In this document: piece after piece, positions 34,901-43,372 of the stretch
Numbering within the stretch: position 1 is the stretch's first letter
Layout of the letters: each line of letters opens with the position of its first letter
NCBI RefSeq assembly: GCF_900129465.1
Contig: NZ_FSRA01000002.1
Span: 1,674,001-1,738,000 of the forward strand
Origin: Chitinophaga niabensis
Lineage (GTDB): Bacteria; Bacteroidota; Bacteroidia; Chitinophagales; Chitinophagaceae
Reading direction: 5' to 3'
DNA length: 64,000 nt
The notes under the pieces: model-generated
Told to the model about the DNA's origin: nothing
Database searches by the model: none
Seen by the model: only the letters and a program-made list of their open reading frames with translations
Translations under genes and position numbers: made by a program

Positions 34901-35467
34901 ATGGCCCTGGCCGGTATCGTGGTACGGAATGGTATCGTACTCGTAGAATTCATCGACTTGCTGGTACAACAAGGTGTGCCTGTTGCGGAAGCAGTAGTAG
35001 AAGGCGGTAGAACACGGATGACCCCCGTTATCCTCACCGCCATCGCTGCGATCTTAGGTCTGATCCCTCTCGCAGTTGGTCTGAACATCGACTTCTGGAA
35101 ACTCTTCGATGAAGGAAATCCGCACCTGTTCTTTGGAGGTGATAACGTTGCCTTCTGGGGCCCGCTGGCCTGGACAATGGTATTCGGCCTCATCTTCGCC
35201 ACCTTCCTTACATTGATCCTGGCACCTGTAATGTATTACATGAACAAGCGCAGCATCGACGTACTGGATCATTATGGATGGCCACGTGGTTTGAAATACG
35301 TGCCGTTCCTGGTGCTGATCCTGAAAATGCTTTCTAAAAGAGAAACTATCAGGAGGCTGCACAACCTGGAGTATGAATCTCCTCGTCCTTACAATTTCTT
35401 CAACGGCCATGCCGACGAAAAAGATAAAGAGCAGGCTAAATCCGCCAAAGGAGTAGTAATGCATTAA
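31913..35467 (+). CDS. RND-family efflux permease (AcrB-like)
   Basis: This 1184-residue inner-membrane proton antiporter has the usual 12 helices in two halves with two large periplasmic loops. The proton relay Asp pair is in LGIVVDDAIVVIENVHR (helix 4). Other family motifs include the N-terminal KEQFPEVVFPQ and GRTRMTPVILTAIAAILGLI near helix 11. It is about 130 residues longer than AcrB: an extra segment with membrane helices (about 500-560, after PVFAVDFMDRHEG) separates the halves, and the C-terminal tail is polar. Substrates probably include hydrophobic drugs or metabolites. It is the last gene before a strong terminator. Confidence 0.93.
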   Translation: MKDLEKEFKPTSWAIDNKVSIYVVTIILALWGITSYNSLPKEQFPEVVFPQFYISTVYFGTSPEDMETLVTKPLEKKLKAISGVKKISSSSVQDYSAINIEFDAGEDIEAARQQVREKVDEAKPDLPTNLSTDGQEPQIIKIDVSQIPIMNVNMSGDFDLQTLKRYADEMQDRIESLNEITRVDIVGALDREIQINLDKFKMDAARVSFDDVMFAVNAENKTVSGGVVAMDGQKRSLSVKGEYKDPTKIKDIVIRSQSGSVVYLRDIAEVKDGFEEQESYARLNGKSVITLNVIKRSGQNLINASDKIAEIVKEMEANYLPKGLEVTITADQSDATRVTLHDLINTIIIGFILVTVVLMFFMGAVNALFVALSVPISMFIAFIVMSFTGFTLNMMVLFSFLLALGIVVDDAIVVIENVHRIFNERKDLGIVHAAKIAAGEVFLPVFSGTLTVLAPFVPLLFWPGIIGKFMFFLPITLIITLVASLVVAYIINPVFAVDFMDRHEGENHPKPKFNKKFAIVSISFGVAALMGYGGSMGAGNLIVCLYLLILLERFWLGGVARKFQHNLWPRVQNSYRRVLQWCIIGWRPVWILVATFGLLVFSIILTGIRNPKVVFFPTSDPNFIYAYIELPIGTDQIVTDSITNIVEQRITKVVGAQNPLVKSIISNVAVGAGDPSQMDLSISPNKGKVTVAFVEFAKRNGLSTVDYLDKIRGVVKGIPGADITVEQEQGGPPTGKPINIEITGDEFELLATTSDRLKRYLDSLQIGGVEELKSDFQSNKPEIIVSIDRERANREGISTEQIGKTLRTALFGTEVSKFRDPEDDYPIVIRLKEDQRNNINTLMNLNLTYRDMNMGGQIRQVPLSAVADIRYSNTYAGIKHIDEKRVVTLYSNILTGFNANEVVATINSAVLDFNPPDGITVKMTGEQEDQMETMNFLVGAMFTAFGIILMIMVTQFNSVGRPMIILSEIVFSIIGVFLGFAIFGMDISIVMTGVGIMALAGIVVRNGIVLVEFIDLLVQQGVPVAEAVVEGGRTRMTPVILTAIAAILGLIPLAVGLNIDFWKLFDEGNPHLFFGGDNVAFWGPLAWTMVFGLIFATFLTLILAPVMYYMNKRSIDVLDHYGWPRGLKYVPFLVLILKMLSKRETIRRLHNLEYESPRPYNFFNGHADEKDKEQAKSAKGVVMH

Positions 35468-35529
35468 GAGACTGTTTTTCTATAGTAATAATCAGAGCAA
35501 ACAGTGTAACAGTTGTAGGTTAACAAATG

Positions 35530-35561
35530 CCGTCCCGATTCATCGGGACGGTTTTCTTTTT
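35530..35561 (+). terminator. Terminator of the efflux operon
   Basis: CCGTCCCGA (35530-35538) pairs with TCGGGACGG (35543-35551) around TTCA, followed by TTTTCTTTTT. It is 63 nt after the RND permease stop. Confidence 0.88.
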
Positions 35562-35586
35562 AGGATTATTTCCATTACATTTCGAA

Positions 35587-36684
35587 ATGATGAAAAAGAC
35601 ACTCCTTCCCCTGGTCCTTTCATTTTGCGCCATTAGCGCAACTTATGCTCAGGACAATGCCCGTTATACGGATGCTACCAGCTTTATGCTCATTGGTAAA
35701 GGGCTGCCCACCAACAAGCCTTATGTGCGGCTGGACAGCATTCAAACACGCGAACTCACGCCGGCTGTTAAATATCTAAGCACCAACAGCGCCGGTATTG
35801 CTGTTTTGTTTGAAACGAACTCCAAATACATTAAAGTGAAATGGACCGTGAACAAAGTGGCATACCATTCCAATATGACACCTATTGTACATAGCGGGCT
35901 GGACCTTTATGGAAAAAAAGATGGTAAATGGGTATGGGCAGGTGTAGGCCGCCCGGTGAACCAGGTAGAGGCAGAATCAGTGATCGTTAACAACATGGAT
36001 GCTACTACAAAACAATTCATGCTCTATGCACCTACTTATAATGAGCTGACCTCCCTGCAGATCGGAGTAGAGCCGGAAGCTACAATAGGCGTACCATCCA
36101 AGCCAGGTATCGATACCACTAAAAGAGTAGTGATGTATGGCTCCAGCATTATGCAGGGCGCATCTGCATCCAGGCCTGGTATGGCATATCCTGCCATCAT
36201 TGCACGCCACAGTGGTTGGGATGTAGTGAACCTGGGTTTCAGCGGAGCAGGCAAAATGGAATTCCCCGTTGCAGAAATACTCGTTACCATGAAAGCGTCT
36301 GTTTTTGTGCTGGACTGTATGCCTAACCCTACACTGGATGAAATAAAAGAACGCGGTTACCCATTCATCAAACACCTGTTGACCAAACGCCCGGAAGTAC
36401 CCGTGCTGCTGGTGGAATCAGCTATTTATGAAAGTGGCAACTTTGATCAGCGCATAGCAGAAACGGTAAGAAAAAAGAATGCATTGCTCACAGAGATCTA
36501 TACCAAATTAAAACAGGAAGGATTCAAGCAGTTGCATTATTTATCCGCTAAAGGCCTCATCGGTGAAGACCATGAAGGTGCTACGGATGGCGTGCATCTC
36601 AACGATATCGGTTTCCAGCGGCAAGCGGAAAAAGTATTGCCTGTTGTGCAGCAACTGGTGAAAAAATCCAGCGGAAGCAAGTGA
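35587..36684 (+). CDS. Exported SGNH/GDSL esterase
   Basis: This roughly 365-residue protein has a signal peptide (MKKTLLPLVLSFCAISATYAQ; ATG 35587 or 35590). An N-terminal jelly-roll domain (about 25-180) comes first. The SGNH hydrolase fold follows: block I VMYGSSIMQGASASRPG, block II LGFSGAG, block III LDCMPNP, and the catalytic Asp/His in TDGVHLNDIGF. This two-domain layout is typical of carbohydrate or acyl esterases that remove acetyl groups from glycans. It lies between terminators and stands alone. A weak hairpin (36681-36705) overlaps its stop codon. Confidence 0.85.
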   Translation: MMKKTLLPLVLSFCAISATYAQDNARYTDATSFMLIGKGLPTNKPYVRLDSIQTRELTPAVKYLSTNSAGIAVLFETNSKYIKVKWTVNKVAYHSNMTPIVHSGLDLYGKKDGKWVWAGVGRPVNQVEAESVIVNNMDATTKQFMLYAPTYNELTSLQIGVEPEATIGVPSKPGIDTTKRVVMYGSSIMQGASASRPGMAYPAIIARHSGWDVVNLGFSGAGKMEFPVAEILVTMKASVFVLDCMPNPTLDEIKERGYPFIKHLLTKRPEVPVLLVESAIYESGNFDQRIAETVRKKNALLTEIYTKLKQEGFKQLHYLSAKGLIGEDHEGATDGVHLNDIGFQRQAEKVLPVVQQLVKKSSGSK

Positions 36685-36725
36685 GCAATTTCGTAACTTG
36701 CTCACTATAAAAAGCACAATAACCT

Positions 36726-37517
36726 ATGCTTAAAAATCATGAGATAGACTATCGCATTCACGGTGAGGAAATGCAGATAGTAGAAATAGAACTGGACCCT
36801 CAGGAAAGCTGCGTGGCTGAAAGCGGCAGCTTTATGATGATGAACCAGGAAATAAAAATGGAAACATTGTTTGGCGATGGCTCCGGCCAGCAACAAGGCT
36901 TTCTGGGTAAACTGATGTCTGCCGGCAAACGCCTCATTACCGGTGAAAGCCTTTTCATCACTGCTTTTACCAATATGGGTCAGGGCAAAAAAAGCGTAAG
37001 CTTTGCCGCTCCATACCCGGGTAAGATCATTCCCATGAACCTGAGCCTGCTTGGTGGAAAAGTAATCTGCCAGAAAGATGCGTTCCTCTGCGCAGCCCGT
37101 GGGGTGAATGTAGGCATCGAGTTTCAGCGCAGGCTTGGTACCGGTATCTTTGGTGGTGAAGGCTTCATTATGCAGAAACTGGAAGGAGATGGTTTGGCGT
37201 TTGTACATGCAGGTGGCCTTGTGATCGAGCGGGAACTGCAACCAGGCGAAGTGTTGAAGGTTGACACAGGTTGTGTAGTAGCTTACACACAACAAGTAGA
37301 TTTTGATGTAGAATTTATTCGGGGTATCAGGAATATGGTGTTCGGCGGAGAAGGTTTATTCTTTGCCGTACTGAGAGGTCCGGGTAAAGTATGGTTGCAA
37401 AGTTTGCCGATCAGCCGGTTGGCAAGCAGGGTTTTGGCCTATGGAACCGGGGCAAGGAAAGAAGAAGGCAGCATCCTGGGTGGATTAGGCAATCTGCTCG
37501 ACGGAGATGGTCGTTAA
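36726..37517 (+). CDS. AIM24 / TIGR00266 family protein
   Basis: This 263-residue cytosolic protein has the AIM24 beta-roll pattern: DYRIHGEEMQIVEIELDPQE, ESGSFMMMNQEIKME, GKIIPMNLSLLGGKVICQKD, FGGEGFIMQKLEGDGLAFVH, and the closing GPGKVWLQSLPISRLA. The mitochondrial relative influences inner-membrane organisation; in bacteria the function is unknown, although the gene is very widespread. It ends just before a clear terminator, so it is its own unit. Confidence 0.9.
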   Translation: MLKNHEIDYRIHGEEMQIVEIELDPQESCVAESGSFMMMNQEIKMETLFGDGSGQQQGFLGKLMSAGKRLITGESLFITAFTNMGQGKKSVSFAAPYPGKIIPMNLSLLGGKVICQKDAFLCAARGVNVGIEFQRRLGTGIFGGEGFIMQKLEGDGLAFVHAGGLVIERELQPGEVLKVDTGCVVAYTQQVDFDVEFIRGIRNMVFGGEGLFFAVLRGPGKVWLQSLPISRLASRVLAYGTGARKEEGSILGGLGNLLDGDGR

Positions 37518-37554
37518 TAATAAAGGTATTGATAACCAATAATTTATTTAAGGT

Positions 37555-37593
37555 CCGCGGAGAATATGCATTATTCTCCGCGGTCTGTTTTCT
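37555..37593 (+). terminator. Terminator of the AIM24 gene
   Basis: CCGCGGAGAATA (37555-37566) pairs perfectly with TATTCTCCGCGG (37572-37583) around TGCAT, followed by TCTGTTTTCT. Confidence 0.8.
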
Positions 37594-38007
37594 AAAGGAG
37601 CGGATTAATTTTATAAAAAAAGGTCTCCATTTATCCATTTTTTGCAAATTATTAACGAACAGAATGGTAGTATTGTCTTAATATTGCGCGGAGGCTTAAC
37701 CAATACACCAGATTTTTAGTATATTAGAGTTCTAAACGGCGGCTGGCACTGTGTGGGTGCTACAACAGTAAGAAACTGGCGCATGTTTTGATCGATTATC
37801 CTGGTGCTATGAATATGAAGTATGAATAAGAGTTGCTTACTCATGTAAAGTTCAGGTGAATCCAAAGCAAGTTTAACTTTTTCCCAGGTCTAATTTAACG
37901 GTAGCCCTGAAAGCATTCCACAAACGAGTTGTGAATGGTTAACCAAACTACCTAAAATTCCTGTCGAGATGGCTGAAAGGAATAATTTTGAAAAATCCCG
38001 CTAAAAA

Positions 38008-38039
38008 ATTGTAATGCAAGCGGCACTCAATTATCTTTG
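38008..38039 (+). promoter_or_regulatory. Promoter of the glycine-rich 2H phosphoesterase gene
   Basis: ATTG (38008-38011), 20 bp, then TATCTTTG (38032-38039) fits the Bacteroidota consensus. The start is expected near 38045, leaving a leader of about 195 nt, long for this phylum. Confidence 0.65.
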
Positions 38040-38242
38040 CTATTCCGAGAAATGTAATTAGAGTAACACAGTATTAAAACGGAAGCCGGTATTTATTGAA
38101 AAGAAAGACAAACCCGACGTTATGTAATGCGGGAACAAAAACCACCGGCACCTTGTAATAGTATAAAAAACCTAAACAAGTAGGTGAATTTCATTTTTAT
38201 GAAATCATTGAAAATTGCTTCAAACACGCTTAATTAAGTAAG

Positions 38243-39616
38243 ATGAATTTTGAGAGAAACGAACGCCCCCGAAAGTATTCTCCTGGCTACAACAGAGATC
38301 CACAAGAACCCAACCAAGACCAGGAAGGCGGTGATTCCAAGAAACCCGAATTTGGCAAAGACGGAGACAGACCTTATACTCCCCGTAGTGAAGGCGGTTA
38401 TTCATCCCGTGAAGGTGGCTACACTCCCCGCAGGGAAGGTGGTTACACGCCTCGCGGAGAAGGTGGATACACCCCTCGTCCTCCAGCCGGTGATGGCGCC
38501 AACTTTAACCGTGAAGGAACATTTAACCGTGAAGGCGGCGGCAGCTACGGACCTCGTAATGAAGGTGGTGGTTATCGTGATCGCGACGGTGGCGGCTATA
38601 ATCGCGACCAGGGCGGTGGAGGCTACAACCGTGATGGTGGTGGCGGATACGACCGCGGTGGCGGTGGCGGATATGATCGTGGTGGTGGTTACGACCGCGG
38701 TGGCGGTGGTGGCTATGATCGCGGCGGTGGTGGCGGAGGCTACAACCGCGGTGGCGGTGGTGGTTACGATCGCGGCGGTGGCGGCGGTTATGATCGTGGC
38801 GGTGGTGGCGGTGGCTACAATCGCGGCGGTGGCGGCGGAGGTTATGATCGCGGCGGCGGTGGCGGAGGCTACAACCGTGGCGGTGGTGGCGGAGGCTATG
38901 ATCGCGGCGGCGGTGGCGGTGGTTACAATCGCGGCGGTGGCGGCGGAGGTTACAACCGTGGCGGTGGCGGCGGTGGTTTCAACCGTGGCGGCGGTGGTGG
39001 CGGTGGCTACCAGGGCCGTAGCTCAGGAGGTCCAAGGAACTTCAACAAACCTCCTCGTCCAGACAATAAAATATACTTTATCGCACTCCTGCCAACAGCT
39101 GAAGTAGGTAAAGAAATCATAAAGATCAAACAGGACTATGCTGAACAGTATGGACCAATGTACGCGCTGAAAGTATTACCGCACATCACACTGCAGGTAC
39201 CTTTCACTGCCGATCCAAGCCTGGAAAGATCTTTCTGCGAAGAACTTACGGAATTTGCCAAAACACAAGCGCCTTTTGAAGTAACGCTCAATGGCTTTGG
39301 TACCTTCCCTAACAAACAAAACCGCGTACTCTTCATCAACGTTGAGAAAAGCGAAACCATGAGCGCCATGCACCGTCAACTGATCAACTTCCTGCGTAAG
39401 GAATTTGGTTTCAGTACCATGCTTGCACGCACAGGCTTCACACCTCACGTAACAGTTGCCTTTAAAGACCTGGAAGACGCACAGTTCGAAAAGTCATGGC
39501 CTGAGTACGAAAACAAAGAATACAAAGCTTCCTTTAAAGTAAATAACCTCTACTTCCTGCGCCACAACGGCAAATCCTGGGAAGTATTGCAGAAATGCAA
39601 GCTCGGAGGAGCATAA
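38243..39616 (+). CDS. 2H phosphoesterase (LigT / 2'-5' RNA ligase-like) with long RGG-like glycine-rich N-terminus
   Basis: This 457-residue protein has two parts. Residues about 1-272 are low complexity: first YTPRREGG-type repeats (about 45-90), then many tandem GGGGGYDRGG/GGGGGYNRGG units. They are rich in Gly, Arg, Tyr and Asn, like eukaryotic RGG and prion-like RNA-binding tails. Residues about 276-457 form a 2H domain with both catalytic HxTx motifs: LPHITL (H314) and TPHVTVAF (H402). 2H enzymes act on 2',3'- or 2'-5' linked RNA ends. I infer an RNA-binding, perhaps condensate-forming, RNA end-processing enzyme. An overlapping 285-residue frame (38250-39107) is only a repeat artefact. 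Confidence 0.88.
   Translation: MNFERNERPRKYSPGYNRDPQEPNQDQEGGDSKKPEFGKDGDRPYTPRSEGGYSSREGGYTPRREGGYTPRGEGGYTPRPPAGDGANFNREGTFNREGGGSYGPRNEGGGYRDRDGGGYNRDQGGGGYNRDGGGGYDRGGGGGYDRGGGYDRGGGGGYDRGGGGGGYNRGGGGGYDRGGGGGYDRGGGGGGYNRGGGGGGYDRGGGGGGYNRGGGGGGYDRGGGGGGYNRGGGGGGYNRGGGGGGFNRGGGGGGGYQGRSSGGPRNFNKPPRPDNKIYFIALLPTAEVGKEIIKIKQDYAEQYGPMYALKVLPHITLQVPFTADPSLERSFCEELTEFAKTQAPFEVTLNGFGTFPNKQNRVLFINVEKSETMSAMHRQLINFLRKEFGFSTMLARTGFTPHVTVAFKDLEDAQFEKSWPEYENKEYKASFKVNNLYFLRHNGKSWEVLQKCKLGGA
38590..39015 (+). repeat. Tandem coding repeat (GGCGGTGG...TATGAYCG units)
   Basis: About 20 units of 18-24 bp encode Gly-rich YDR/YNR repeats inside the 2H phosphoesterase gene. Near-identical units make copy-number change by slippage likely between strains. 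Confidence 0.9.
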
Positions 39617-39638
39617 GAAGGAACCAGTAAAATATAAG

Positions 39639-39674
39639 ATTCCGGATCGCTGCAAAGTGGTCCGGAATTTTTTT
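39639..39674. terminator. Terminator between convergent genes
   Basis: ATTCCGGA (39639-39646) pairs with TCCGGAAT (39661-39668) and a run of seven T follows on the plus strand. It ends the 2H phosphoesterase transcript. Confidence 0.75.
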
Positions 39675-39690
39675 ATTACAGAAACAGAAA

Positions 39691-42300
39691 TTAAAACTCA
39701 ATCTTATACCCCGCATAGGGAAACCTCCCCAACTGGTACATCGTGTTTACCCGCTGCTCATAATAATAATATTCCTTACTCAGCACATTTTTCCTGTTCA
39801 ACACATTGTCCACCGCAACAAAAAACGAATGGGTAGACCCCACCCGGTTCAACCGGTAACTTACCTTCAGGTCAACACGACTATAATCTTTTAACCGCTC
39901 TGCATAATAACCATCCGATGCTATCACTACCTTCCCGCTCTTCCGCGAAGCTTCTTCATCCACTGGCAGCACCCGTTTATTTCCCGCCTGTATAATACGC
40001 GCATCCACCGCAAGAACGTTTTCTTTTTTACCTGCACGCAGTTCTGAACCCACAGCCAGGTTTACAATGTAATTACCGTTGAAGGTAGTGTTGTACCATT
40101 TACCATTGGATGCCTTGTATTTGGAATCATACAAGGTTGTAGTAAGCAGAAAATAATAATGTTTGTGGAGGAACCTTTCCAGGGTTAACTCCACACCGTA
40201 ATTGCGGCCCCTGCCTTTACTCACCAAAGTATCCGGCACAAAATCATTATACGATAAGCCCTGGTTCAACCCCGAATAAAAATCCGGACTGCTGGGAATT
40301 GGCGCGTGAAAGATAGACTGATAATAAGTTTCCGCTTTCAAACGAAACCAGGAAGAGAAGTTGTTTTCATATCCCGCTACATAATGATGACTGCCGGTAA
40401 AAGCAATGTGTTTATTAGCGGGTGTATATGTTTGAGAGCTGCGGTTTTGGTTGCGGTTGATGTACATGTTCACAGGCTGCATTTGATGATGCAGTCCATA
40501 ACCAGCCGTGATGCGTTGTTTGGAAGTGAAACGCCATTCCGCTGAAATCCTGGGCTCCAGGGCCTGCTGACTATTGTAGAACAGATGCTGATAATGAAGG
40601 CCTGTATGGAAAGTTAAAGACGGAACAGGGCTGAACTGCCAATGCGCAAAACCCTGTAACAGGTTCATGGGTACACGATCGTCCAGTTTAAGGATGTGTA
40701 TCATGGAAGTATCGTTCGATAGTGTTTGCAGGAAATAATGGTATTGCCGGGAACTGAAGTTGATACCGGTTTTTAAGAGATGTTTTGAATTGAACTTATG
40801 TGTGAGATTATAACCGAAGGAAACACCTCTTTCCTTAAACTTCCCATCTGAATCTTTGGCAACACTTTTATCTTCAAAATGAAGGTTCCTGTCAGAAACA
40901 ATATAACTGCCGGAAATAGCACTGAGTACCTGTCCGAATGTTTTTGCGGAAAAATAATGATCATACCGCATGCCCAGCACCCCCATGTCTGAACTGAAAT
41001 AACTGCTCCCACCGGTAACGCGGTTCGCTATCTGCCGGTTATCTGTAAAAGGGTCCCGGAAGCGGATCTTGCTTTTACCACCAATACCAAAGAGTACAAA
41101 TCCACCATTGTTCCCGTCCGGTACATGTATTTTAAAAGTAAGGTCCTGGAATTGCGGAACACCGTCTATCGTAATATCCAGCCCGAGTTTTTGCAGGAAG
41201 TTGAAACTCAGGAAACGATAACCTGCTATGTAAGTAGCGCCTCTTTTTTTATCCACGGGGCCTTCTGCGTTGAATTCGAGCCCGCTTAAACCCAGTTGGG
41301 CATTGAACTCATTTTTTTCGCGGTTCCCTTTACGCAGGCGGATGTCGAATACCGAAGCATTTTTGTTACCATATTCTGCGGGGAAGGCACTGGTCAGAAA
41401 ATCAGAATTGGCCAGCAGGTTATTGTTCAATACACCGAAGATGCCGCCGGAAGTATTGATGTACGTGTAGTGGTTAGGGTTAGGGATATCAATGCCTTCC
41501 AGTCGCCATAACACGCCGAAAGGATTATTACCTCTTACAATGATGTCGTTATTCTGATCGCTGAGGTTTACAACGCCGGCATAATTTGCGGCCATACGGC
41601 TGGGGTCTGTACGGGTGCCGGCAAAACGGTTCGCTTCTTCAACAGATAAGATGCGGGTGCTCACCACCGCCAGGGGATTAATACTTCTTGTTTTATCCGT
41701 TTTGCGTGATGCGGTTACCTGCACTTCTTTTGATTCATAGATGTTTTCTTCCAGTAATACAGGCAACACGGTTTGCCGCCCTGAGATAACCAGCACCTGG
41801 TTGATCCGTACCGGTTTGTAACCAATAGAACTCGCTACCAGGTCATATCTGCCGAGGGGCACCTGCGGTATCAGAAAACGGCCCTGTTCATCTGTTACAC
41901 TGCCTTTGCCGGATAAGTTGGAGAGTTGTACCGTAACGCCGGGCACCGGCATGTGTATGTTTTTATCCAATACCACGCCATGTACTGTTTGAGTGAGTGT
42001 ATGATCAGCCGTGCTTAAAACAATCTGGGAAGAGATTTCCTTGTAATCCATACCGCTTCCCAGCAGGGCTTCATCCAGCACCATTGAAAGCGGTTGTTCC
42101 GTCATATTTATACTGAGTGTGGCGGTAGGGAGGTATTGCCGTACATAAGAGAACGGCACCTGGTAACGTTGATGCAGCTGTACCAGCACTTCTTCAATGG
42201 TAACATCATTCACCTGGATGCTCACGCGCTTTTTTAACCATTGCGCGTGTCCGCAAAAAGGAATGATCAGCAGCAGGATGAAACAAAGCCTTTGCAGCAT
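39691..42300 (-). CDS. TonB-dependent outer-membrane receptor with STN and carboxypeptidase-regulatory-like domains
   Basis: This 869-residue protein has a signal peptide (ILLLIIPFCGHAQ). An STN domain (about 25-95) comes next; it contacts the FecR anti-sigma factor in signalling. A carboxypeptidase D regulatory-like beta-sandwich (VHGVVLDKNIHMPVPGVTVQ, about 104-180), a plug (VRGNNPFGVLWRLEGIDIP) and a 22-strand-type barrel ending in YAGYKIEF follow. Directly upstream are the FecR and ECF sigma genes, so this is a substrate-sensing uptake system. There is no SusD partner, so the ligand is not necessarily a polysaccharide; iron complexes or peptides are equally likely. Confidence 0.92.
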   Translation of the reverse strand: MLQRLCFILLLIIPFCGHAQWLKKRVSIQVNDVTIEEVLVQLHQRYQVPFSYVRQYLPTATLSINMTEQPLSMVLDEALLGSGMDYKEISSQIVLSTADHTLTQTVHGVVLDKNIHMPVPGVTVQLSNLSGKGSVTDEQGRFLIPQVPLGRYDLVASSIGYKPVRINQVLVISGRQTVLPVLLEENIYESKEVQVTASRKTDKTRSINPLAVVSTRILSVEEANRFAGTRTDPSRMAANYAGVVNLSDQNNDIIVRGNNPFGVLWRLEGIDIPNPNHYTYINTSGGIFGVLNNNLLANSDFLTSAFPAEYGNKNASVFDIRLRKGNREKNEFNAQLGLSGLEFNAEGPVDKKRGATYIAGYRFLSFNFLQKLGLDITIDGVPQFQDLTFKIHVPDGNNGGFVLFGIGGKSKIRFRDPFTDNRQIANRVTGGSSYFSSDMGVLGMRYDHYFSAKTFGQVLSAISGSYIVSDRNLHFEDKSVAKDSDGKFKERGVSFGYNLTHKFNSKHLLKTGINFSSRQYHYFLQTLSNDTSMIHILKLDDRVPMNLLQGFAHWQFSPVPSLTFHTGLHYQHLFYNSQQALEPRISAEWRFTSKQRITAGYGLHHQMQPVNMYINRNQNRSSQTYTPANKHIAFTGSHHYVAGYENNFSSWFRLKAETYYQSIFHAPIPSSPDFYSGLNQGLSYNDFVPDTLVSKGRGRNYGVELTLERFLHKHYYFLLTTTLYDSKYKASNGKWYNTTFNGNYIVNLAVGSELRAGKKENVLAVDARIIQAGNKRVLPVDEEASRKSGKVVIASDGYYAERLKDYSRVDLKVSYRLNRVGSTHSFFVAVDNVLNRKNVLSKEYYYYEQRVNTMYQLGRFPYAGYKIEF

Positions 42301-42321
42301 GGGGTTGCTGGTATATAGATT

Positions 42322-43308
42322 TTATCGGCTGACCTTATACACGCCTTTCGATTCTTCTTTGATAGTGATGTGCATTGTTTCAGACAGTACTTCCAACACA
42401 CGGGGCAGGGAAGGATTATCATTTCCGGTCAAAGAGTATTTGATGTTCAGCAGGCTGGAATCTGTTACGATGAACTTCACATCGAAATATTCTTCCAGTG
42501 TACTGAGTGTTTGAAACAGGGGTACATTATCGAAAACCAGCCGGTTCTCTTTCCAGGCCATAAAATTAGGATCGGAATTCTGTATCTGTTTAGGTTCTTT
42601 GTTGGACTGCAAAATAGCGGTATGGCCGGCTGTGAGCACCAATGCTTCCTTAGGGCCTTGTTTACCGGAGAAGGCAACTTTACCGGTTACCACATTCAGC
42701 TGAATGGTTTTGTTTTCGTAAGCTTTTATCACGAAGGAGGTTCCGAGCACCTGTGTTTGCGAAGCGCCTGCCGTAACAATAAAAGGGTTGGAGGCATCCG
42801 GTTTTACATCAAAGAAGGCTTCCCCTTCCAGCTGCACAAGGCGGTGATTGGCTGCAAATCCTTTCTTATAGCTGATCTGGCTGTTGCGGTTCAGGAATAC
42901 TTTACTGCCATCCGGGAGCGTCACCTCTTTTTTACCGGCATCGGCAGTGATAACAGTAGTGCCGCCCTGGTTCACCATGGTGAAAACAAGGCTGGCGGCA
43001 GCTACGATAATAATGGCCGCGGCAGCCAGTTTCCACCAGTTATTTTGTTTGGATGATCTCACTACTTTAAGAGGAGCAGGTGTATCCATTTGATGACTGA
43101 ACCTTTGCCAGTTTGTTTCAAGATCTGGTTCCGGCGCATCGTCAAATGCATCGGCCGTAAGGTCCCAGGTTTGTTTCATGGCGGTATAGTATTCCCGGTT
43201 GGCAACATCTTCCTGTAGCCAGGCCTGTAACGTTGCCTGCTCCTTTGTGGAGATGTCGCCGGCTATTTCACGGGCAATCAGTGCGTCTATGTGATCGTTG
43301 TTGATCAT
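42322..43308 (-). CDS. FecR-family anti-sigma factor
   Basis: I chose the ATG at 43308 (MINNDHIDALIAREIAGDIS); the longer frame would need a TTG start. The 328-residue protein has an N-terminal cytosolic sigma-binding region with WLQEDVANREYYTAMKQTW and one membrane helix (about 93-112). A periplasmic FecR domain (VTLPDGSKVFLNRNSQISY, LEGEAFFDVK) and a C-terminal DUF4974-like domain (FDNVPLFQTLSTLEEYFDV) follow. It would hold the sigma factor until the TonB receptor's STN domain signals ligand. It lies 21 nt before the receptor gene. Confidence 0.93.
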   Translation of the reverse strand: MINNDHIDALIAREIAGDISTKEQATLQAWLQEDVANREYYTAMKQTWDLTADAFDDAPEPDLETNWQRFSHQMDTPAPLKVVRSSKQNNWWKLAAAAIIIVAAASLVFTMVNQGGTTVITADAGKKEVTLPDGSKVFLNRNSQISYKKGFAANHRLVQLEGEAFFDVKPDASNPFIVTAGASQTQVLGTSFVIKAYENKTIQLNVVTGKVAFSGKQGPKEALVLTAGHTAILQSNKEPKQIQNSDPNFMAWKENRLVFDNVPLFQTLSTLEEYFDVKFIVTDSSLLNIKYSLTGNDNPSLPRVLEVLSETMHITIKEESKGVYKVSR

Positions 43309-43372
43309 GCTGATATTCAATTACGAATTTCGAATGTTGTTTGCTGCTGGAGGTTGATAAAAAATGGTGAAT

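Larger units (their letters stand above)
37518..38242. other. 725-bp intergenic region: terminator, unassigned stretch, promoter and long leader
   Basis: The region starts with the AIM24 terminator. From about 37600 to 38000 I find no gene, tRNA or known RNA. A complete promoter is at 38008-38039, followed by a leader of about 195 nt before the glycine-rich protein. The stretch around 37735-37990 contains several short pairing segments (for example CATTCCACAA near TTGTGAATG) and could encode a small RNA, but I cannot support one. Confidence 0.6.

Noticed and set aside
38590..39015. Possible CRISPR array
   Set aside because: The repeats are contiguous, in frame, and lack unique spacers; they are coding repeats.
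38250..39107. A 285-codon frame inside the glycine-rich gene
   Set aside because: It is a second frame of the repeat DNA, rich in Ala, Val and Thr only, with no independent start signal. The Gly-rich frame continues into a clear 2H domain and is the real one.
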